Below, piece by piece: positions 6,285-10,010 of a stretch of DNA of 10,010 nt. The translations under genes and the position numbers were made by a program. Each line of letters opens with the position of its first letter. Position 1 is the stretch's first letter. The stretch comes from Janthinobacterium sp. (GTDB lineage: Bacteria; Pseudomonadota; Gammaproteobacteria; Burkholderiales; Burkholderiaceae_D), in contig DMYQ01000125.1 in the NCBI GenBank assembly GCA_003482555.1, positions 5,734 to 15,743 of the forward strand, given 5' to 3'. The notes beneath the pieces are model-generated. The model did not search any database, was not told the origin of the DNA, and worked only from the letters and a program-made list of their open reading frames with translations.

Positions 6285-7979
6285 ATGCACACCCTCGCCA
6301 CCAGAGTATATTTGCTGCGCTCGTCACGCCTGTTTTTCATGCTTTTTTTCTGTGCCTGCGCATACTCGAACGCGGCCAGCTTTGATTGCGCAAAGAAAAA
6401 CACACCGGTGGAAAAATCGATTTGCGCGAATCAAAATCTTGGCGCCCTGGACGAAGGCATGGCGCAAAGCTACCGTAAATTGCTTGAAAAATCCGCGGCA
6501 AACATGAAACCGTATTTCCGCGACTGGCAACGCACCTGGCTTGCCGGTCTCGCCGAAAACTGCATGCGCGGGCAGGATGGTGATGCCTGCCTCGCCGATG
6601 CGTATACAAAACGCATCGACCTCTTGGATAGTTACCGTGCGCTGCTGGATCCGGCAGACAAGAAACATGCCGATGGAGCGCAATTCATCGTGAAAAACGC
6701 TTCAAAGAACTACGACTTTTCCGTGCGCCTGATAGGCGAATGCGATACTGAATCGAATGAAAATAGCGGCACCTGCGAAAATCCGGGCATCATCAGCGTT
6801 TTTCACAAGGGGGACAAAGTCCCGTTGCAAATCATCCCCATGGAAAATATTTTCATCACCTTGATGGAAGATGGCCAGCCGCTGACAAACTCGGCCCACA
6901 TGTACGACTATCAAGGCGCCATCAATGTCGGTGACTTCAATTTCGATGGCGAGGAAGATTTTGCTATCCAAAATGGAAATAACGGCGCATATTCCGGCCC
7001 CAGTTATGACGTTTACCTCAAGGATCAAACGGGGAAATCCTTCACTTTCAGTCCCGCATTGAGCGATCTCATTGGGAGCACCCTGGGATTTTTCACCATC
7101 GACCAGGCACGCAAGCACCTGATTACCTTTGCAAAAAGCGGTTGTTGTTATCATGTAAGCACCGAGTATTCCATGGTGAACAACACGCCTGTCCCGGTCA
7201 AGCAGACCATTGACGAAGCGGGCCCGATGGGCAAGGGGCAAATATATACCGAGGTGTTCGAGCACGATCGATGGAAGCGCATCAAGACCGAAAATTACCG
7301 CGTGGCGGGTTATTGCGAAGATGAACTGGAAAAATTAGCCCTTGAGAACTTTAATCCGGGGCAAGCGTCCATCGGCGAAGGCCGGAAGGCATGCGCGCGC
7401 GTGCCTGGAAATCGGGATATGGGGATATTTGCAAGCTTCTATCCAGCGGTCGCGGCCGTCGATGCGCAAGCGGACAGCGACCGGACCAACGGCCTGAATG
7501 TATTGATTGCGGATATAGGCAAGAGAAGCTTGATTGCCAAGTATCAGGATCCACGTCAATTCTCCAGGGAACAGCCCACGGAATCGGTCATCGATACGGC
7601 CGCTTACTTCATGTCCCAGGGCCAGCGGGCATTCGGCGTCAGGCATTCTTTCGGCTATTTTCCAGAAGCCGGCTCCTTTCAGCGCCTCAATTTATTCGAG
7701 AGAAAGGACAAGGAATTACGCAATGTTCTCAGAAATTTGATTGTTCACGCGGAAAGCAAAGAGGCATCGATACAGCGCACCGTGATCATCGGCAGTCACA
7801 TGCATCATGATCACAAAGATATTACCATCGAAGAAACAGCGGTCATGAAGGCTAAAAACACAGGCGGCGATACGCCTCCGGCTCGGAAAAAAACCTACCA
7901 GATCGAGTACAACGGGCATGAGTATGTCTTGCCGGCCGCCTTGATCGCCCCTCTCTGGCAACCTGTCGGACTTCAATGA
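6285..7979 (+). CDS. Secreted multidomain protein: LprI-like N-terminal domain, XAC2610-like middle, uncharacterised C-terminal domain
   Basis: 564 residues. Seen: a signal peptide at about 1-31 with Arg residues, a hydrophobic core (LFFMLFFCACAY) and a probable cleavage site in SNAASFDC; it lacks a lipobox, so the product is likely periplasmic or exported. Residues 33-115 match the LprI/DUF1311 pattern: SFDCAKKNTPVEKSIC, then LDEGMAQSYRKLL, then WQRTWL, CM and CLADAYTKRIDLL with paired cysteines. Some LprI-type proteins inhibit lysozyme, but many homologues are untested. Residues about 140-340 resemble XAC2610-related proteins, with GDFNFDGEEDFAI (216-228), an Asp-rich loop like an FG-GAP repeat, then NGAYSGPSYDVYL. 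Residues about 341-564 (NVLIADIGKRSLIAKY, DTAAYFMSQGQRAFGVR, then a Lys-rich tail) recall a C-terminal domain I know only from hypothetical proteins. The gene is much less GC-rich than the genes to its left (27 of 60 at 6961-7020). Inferred role: envelope protection or peptidoglycan-related binding. Domain calls are from memory of family patterns, without a search. Confidence 0.85.
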   Translation: MHTLATRVYLLRSSRLFFMLFFCACAYSNAASFDCAKKNTPVEKSICANQNLGALDEGMAQSYRKLLEKSAANMKPYFRDWQRTWLAGLAENCMRGQDGDACLADAYTKRIDLLDSYRALLDPADKKHADGAQFIVKNASKNYDFSVRLIGECDTESNENSGTCENPGIISVFHKGDKVPLQIIPMENIFITLMEDGQPLTNSAHMYDYQGAINVGDFNFDGEEDFAIQNGNNGAYSGPSYDVYLKDQTGKSFTFSPALSDLIGSTLGFFTIDQARKHLITFAKSGCCYHVSTEYSMVNNTPVPVKQTIDEAGPMGKGQIYTEVFEHDRWKRIKTENYRVAGYCEDELEKLALENFNPGQASIGEGRKACARVPGNRDMGIFASFYPAVAAVDAQADSDRTNGLNVLIADIGKRSLIAKYQDPRQFSREQPTESVIDTAAYFMSQGQRAFGVRHSFGYFPEAGSFQRLNLFERKDKELRNVLRNLIVHAESKEASIQRTVIIGSHMHHDHKDITIEETAVMKAKNTGGDTPPARKKTYQIEYNGHEYVLPAALIAPLWQPVGLQ

Positions 7980-8053
7980 AAGCGGCTGCGGCGATCTTCA
8001 TCAAATTTCCGTCAAGGAATATTCCGTGTGCTAGCATGCGCTGTGCGTCCCGC

Positions 8054-8065
8054 GCGGATATCCGC
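8054..8065. promoter_or_regulatory. 12-bp perfect palindrome before the interrupted membrane protein gene
   Basis: GCGGATATCCGC is a perfect palindrome 12 bases upstream of the ATG at 8078. It sits in the 98-base gap after the LprI-like gene. Such a site could be an operator half-pair or may be chance. No clear promoter or Shine-Dalgarno accompanies it, and the ATG at 8078 has only weak upstream purines. Confidence 0.2.
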
Positions 8066-8077
8066 TGAACGCGCATC

Positions 8078-8380
8078 ATGGAAACGCCAACTCCGATATG
8101 TCTTGACACGCTGAATACCGCTGACCACCCCGCAATCCACCCCCTATCGACAGCAAACAAGTTCATCATGGGTGCCGTCGCCGTCGCTTGTGTGCTTGCT
8201 ACCAGCATGCTGTGGGGGCCCATGCTTGCGTCAAGCGACAAGGGGGACCGCCTCTTTCCCCTGCTTGGCATCATCACGGCGCTCATTCTGATTGCCGTGT
8301 CGATCGCCGCGATATGGAGGGTCAACACCACCCTGCATCGCGAGCGCATCACCCAGACCGGCGTATTCACCGTCAAGTAG
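8078..8380 (+). CDS. N-terminal fragment of the interrupted membrane protein (100 aa, two membrane helices)
   Basis: If TAG is read as stop, this part yields 100 residues: a short polar N-terminus, a helix at about 28-50 (AVAVACVLATSMLWGPML), a short loop with Asp and Lys, a second helix at about 59-80 (LLGIITALILIAVSIAAIW), and a truncated cytoplasmic end RERITQTGVFTVK. It ends in the middle of what looks like a beta strand, so it is unlikely to be a complete functional protein. No strong ribosome-binding site precedes the ATG. It is annotated separately because an automatic caller would list it as a gene. Confidence 0.45.
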   Translation: METPTPICLDTLNTADHPAIHPLSTANKFIMGAVAVACVLATSMLWGPMLASSDKGDRLFPLLGIITALILIAVSIAAIWRVNTTLHRERITQTGVFTVK

Positions 8381-8410
8381 CTGCAACGCCGCGATATCAA
8401 GGGCTATCGC

Positions 8411-9349
8411 ATGCGCAAAGTCAAGAACGCGGTGTATTTCGACCTGTTTCCGCGCGACGGGCAGTTGCGGAAGATTTCGGTGGCACAAGCCATCTTCACG
8501 GATGCCGTGTTCAGCGCCTGGATGCGGGATATTCCAGATCTCCGCGCCCTGGATCAGCAGAGCGTCGATCTGGCCATCGCCCGCGACGCAAGCCTGGGTG
8601 CGACCCCGGAAAAGCGCAAGGAAAAGGTGCGCCGCCTGCACAGGGCAGCCAAATACATGAACGTTGGCAGTGTCGCGGCGGCAGTGGTGATGGGTCTCTA
8701 TCCGCATCCCATCCACTTGGTCATGACGATGACCTTGATCGCTCCCTGGATCGCGATCGGGATGGCATATCGATCGCAAGGCAATTTCACGATCGCCGAG
8801 ACCGAGCAAACGGTCCTATTGCGCAAGGCTAGCCTGCTTCAGCTCATTTTGCTCCCCGCCCTGCCGATCTCCCTCGTTTTCACGAACGCCGGCGTGGGAA
8901 TGCCGCACTTTCCCCTGAAGTGGGGGCAGCCCCTGTTTCCCGCGATCATGGGCGGGCTGATCATGACCTGGCTGATATGGCAGACCGCCCGCGGCGCGCC
9001 CATCAAGTCTTCGGTACTGCTCTTGATTTTTTCGGCGATGAGCATCTACGCCGGCGGTTTGCTGGCCATGCTCAACAGCGTCTTCGATCACCATGGCGGC
9101 AGCGATTACACCCTGACGGTATTGGGCAAGCACCGCACTTCGGGAAGAGGGGCCGCCGATTGCTTTACCGTGGCCAGCACCGATCCCTCCTACGACGGCC
9201 AGACCTCGATCCGCGCGCCGCGCGAGATATACGATGCCACCGAGGTCAATGCCACCATTTGCGCGCACATCCATCCCGGCATCTTCGGATGGCGCTGGGA
9301 AAGCATCGACTCATGCGCTCAAATGGACCAAGGCGGACGGGGTCACTGA
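8411..9349 (+). CDS. C-terminal fragment of the interrupted membrane protein (312 aa, about five helices)
   Basis: The ATG at 8411 lies 30 bases after the TAG and is preceded by AAGGG at 8399-8403 with a 7-base gap, a workable Shine-Dalgarno for re-initiation. Seen: a beta-rich start (KVKNAVYFDLFPRDGQLRKI), a charged helical linker to about residue 80, hydrophobic helices at about 83-97, 101-120, 141-158, 173-190 and 200-221, then a soluble tail at about 230-305 with a Cys pair (C251, C284) and IHPGIFGWRW. The fragment could fold as a membrane protein lacking its first two helices, which would change its topology. Function unknown. Confidence 0.5.
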   Translation: MRKVKNAVYFDLFPRDGQLRKISVAQAIFTDAVFSAWMRDIPDLRALDQQSVDLAIARDASLGATPEKRKEKVRRLHRAAKYMNVGSVAAAVVMGLYPHPIHLVMTMTLIAPWIAIGMAYRSQGNFTIAETEQTVLLRKASLLQLILLPALPISLVFTNAGVGMPHFPLKWGQPLFPAIMGGLIMTWLIWQTARGAPIKSSVLLLIFSAMSIYAGGLLAMLNSVFDHHGGSDYTLTVLGKHRTSGRGAADCFTVASTDPSYDGQTSIRAPREIYDATEVNATICAHIHPGIFGWRWESIDSCAQMDQGGRGH

Positions 9350-9415
9350 TCCTGTTTCCAAGCCCGGCCCGTTCCTGCCTCGCAGCTCAGTCGCACAGGC
9401 TGCTCGACTGACCGT

Positions 9416-10000
9416 TCACGCGGCCGTTTCAGGCCGCGCGCCCTTCAACTGCCGCGCCACGGCAAGCAGGATCTCATCCGACAGGGCGGCGTCGTCGACG
9501 GCGCGGGCCAGTATCAGCGCGCCCACCATCGCCGCGTAGTGCGCGATGGCTTGCCCGCGCGCGTCGCCATCGCCCCGCTTCAAGCCGGCCAGCACGTCCA
9601 TCTGCGCGCGCGCGCCCTCGGTGAAGGCATGGCGCGCGCCCGGCCCCAGGCGCGCGATGTCGCTGCCCAGCGCCGGGATGGCGCAGCCGAGGCCGGGATC
9701 GTCGCGGTGCGCGGCCGACAGATAACCGTCGGTGATGGTCGCCAGCGCCGCCCGGGGCGCGCGCGCGGCGTGGCCGCGCCAGCGCTTCACCGACGCATCC
9801 AGCGCGTGTTCGCACGCTTCGGCCAGCAAGTCTTCCTTCGACCCGAAGTGGCCGTAAAAGCCGCCATGGGTCAGGCCCGCGTTCTTCATCAAGTCGGACA
9901 CGCCGATGCCGTCGTAACCGCGCTCGCGGAACAGCCTGGCTGCCACGTCAACGATGCGCTCGCGGTTTTGCGCGGCCTGTTCTCTGCTCACTTTCATCAT
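9416..10000 (-). CDS. TetR/AcrR-family transcriptional repressor
   Basis: 194 residues from the ATG at 10000. The N-terminal helix-turn-helix domain at about 14-60 is typical: RERIVDVAARLFRERGYDGI, then VSDLMKNAGLTHGGFYGHFGSKEDLLAEA. The C-terminal ligand-binding domain is all-helical, with GCAIPALGSDIAR (105-117), a pattern shared by many small TetR regulators of oxidoreductase or efflux genes. Length is normal. A GGAGGT at 10008-10003 sits only 2 bases before the first ATG and 5 before the adjacent second ATG (9997), so translation probably starts at 9997 and the true product is one residue shorter. Such regulators usually bind as dimers to a palindrome near a divergent target, and that target would lie past the right edge. 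The gene is convergent with the interrupted membrane protein gene, leaving 66 bases between the stops. The ligand cannot be told. Confidence 0.93.
   Translation of the reverse strand: MMKVSREQAAQNRERIVDVAARLFRERGYDGIGVSDLMKNAGLTHGGFYGHFGSKEDLLAEACEHALDASVKRWRGHAARAPRAALATITDGYLSAAHRDDPGLGCAIPALGSDIARLGPGARHAFTEGARAQMDVLAGLKRGDGDARGQAIAHYAAMVGALILARAVDDAALSDEILLAVARQLKGARPETAA
9419..9438 (-). terminator. Short GC hairpin at the 3' end of the TetR gene
   Basis: CGCGGCC and GGCCGCG form a perfect 7-bp stem around the 6-base loop GTTTCA, covering the last TetR codons just before its stop at 9416-9418. It lies between two convergent genes, where bidirectional terminators are common. There is no T-run on either side, so intrinsic termination is doubtful. 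Confidence 0.2.
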
Positions 10001-10010
10001 CCACCTCCCG

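Larger units (their letters stand above)
8078..9349 (+). pseudogene. Polytopic membrane protein gene interrupted by an in-frame TAG
   Basis: The ATG at 8078 opens a frame that meets TAG at 8378-8380 and then continues in exactly the same frame to TGA at 9347-9349. With the stop bypassed it would encode 423 residues. The two parts fit as one protein. Residues before the stop read RERITQTGVFTVK and those after read LQRRDIKGYRMRKVKNAVYF, giving the continuous alternating pattern of a cytoplasmic beta-rich segment like bacterial PH-like domains. This segment lies between two N-terminal helices (about 28-50 and 59-80) and about five later helices. The tail (GKHRTSGRGAADCF, then CAHIHPGIFGWRW) looks like a small soluble domain seen at the end of hypothetical membrane proteins. 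One base change explains the break, for example CAG to TAG. Alternatives are a sequencing error, amber suppression or expression as two pieces. I do not recognise a function. It lies 98 bases after the LprI-like gene on the same strand. Confidence 0.72.

Noticed and set aside
6030..6290. Extended start of the SulP gene at 6290 (87 extra residues)
   Set aside because: The extension is Arg- and Pro-rich and unlike SulP N-termini. It overlaps the start of the divergent LprI-like gene, and the family's normal beginning matches the ATG at 6029.
6233..6507. Plus-strand frame starting MMKRADLDFSLIF overlapping the LprI-like gene
   Set aside because: After about 18 codons it is an out-of-frame reading of the signal peptide and LprI-like domain, with no recognisable domain of its own.
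7791..7820. HxHxDH-like motif (SHMHHDH) suggesting a metallo-beta-lactamase fold
   Set aside because: Only about 55 residues remain after it and no other metal-binding motifs are present. The surrounding pattern fits the end of the uncharacterised beta-rich domain, so the match looks coincidental.
8035..8067. Ten-codon leader ORF (MRCASRADIR) before the interrupted membrane protein gene
   Set aside because: The nearest Shine-Dalgarno-like purines (8014-8019) are 15 bases from its ATG, and its codons show no regulatory pattern such as repeated amino acids.
1..10010. CRISPR arrays, tRNA or rRNA genes, insertion sequences, toxin-antitoxin pairs
   Set aside because: No regularly spaced repeats, cloverleaf-like sequence, transposase motifs or paired small toxin-like genes were seen on either strand.

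Overview
The window is bacterial chromosomal DNA. Most of it is very GC-rich (45 of 60 bases are G or C at 5521-5580). The long hybrid sensor kinases, SulP transporter, LprI-type secreted protein and TetR regulator are the mix typical of beta-proteobacteria. My best guess is Burkholderiales, Oxalobacteraceae-like (Massilia, Duganella or Janthinobacterium), but this is inferred from gene style only. No rRNA, tRNA, CRISPR array, transposase, integrase or phage gene was seen.

Layout. (1) Positions 1-6029 hold three minus-strand genes, in transcription order: a SulP/SLC26 anion transporter with a C-terminal STAS domain (6029-4389); a 211-base gap with GC-rich self-complementary sequence; a large membrane-bound hybrid histidine kinase with a periplasmic binding-protein-like sensor, PAS, HisKA, HATPase and receiver domains (4177-1136); and, 10 bases later, a second two-helix membrane sensor with a PAS domain that runs off the left edge (1125-1). 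The two sensors are almost certainly co-transcribed. (2) Positions 6030-6284 are a divergent intergenic region with a strong GC inverted repeat on the transporter side. (3) Positions 6285-9349 hold plus-strand genes of lower GC content: a secreted multidomain protein (LprI-like N-terminus, XAC2610-like middle, uncharacterised C-terminal domain), then a polytopic membrane protein gene interrupted by one in-frame TAG. (4) Positions 10000-9416 on the minus strand encode a TetR-family repressor convergent with the broken gene. Its target is probably a divergent gene beyond the right edge.

How the parts fit. The two sensors look like one signalling unit, with the kinase able to autophosphorylate and pass phosphate to its own receiver. 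No DNA-binding response regulator is in view. A link between sensors and transporter is suggested only by order and strand. The secreted LprI-like protein and the membrane protein may form an envelope-related pair, but nothing proves it. No clearly new biological system was found. The items most worth a second look are the in-frame amber codon at 8378-8380, the mutually exclusive hairpins before the hybrid kinase, and the three-part architecture of the LprI-like protein.
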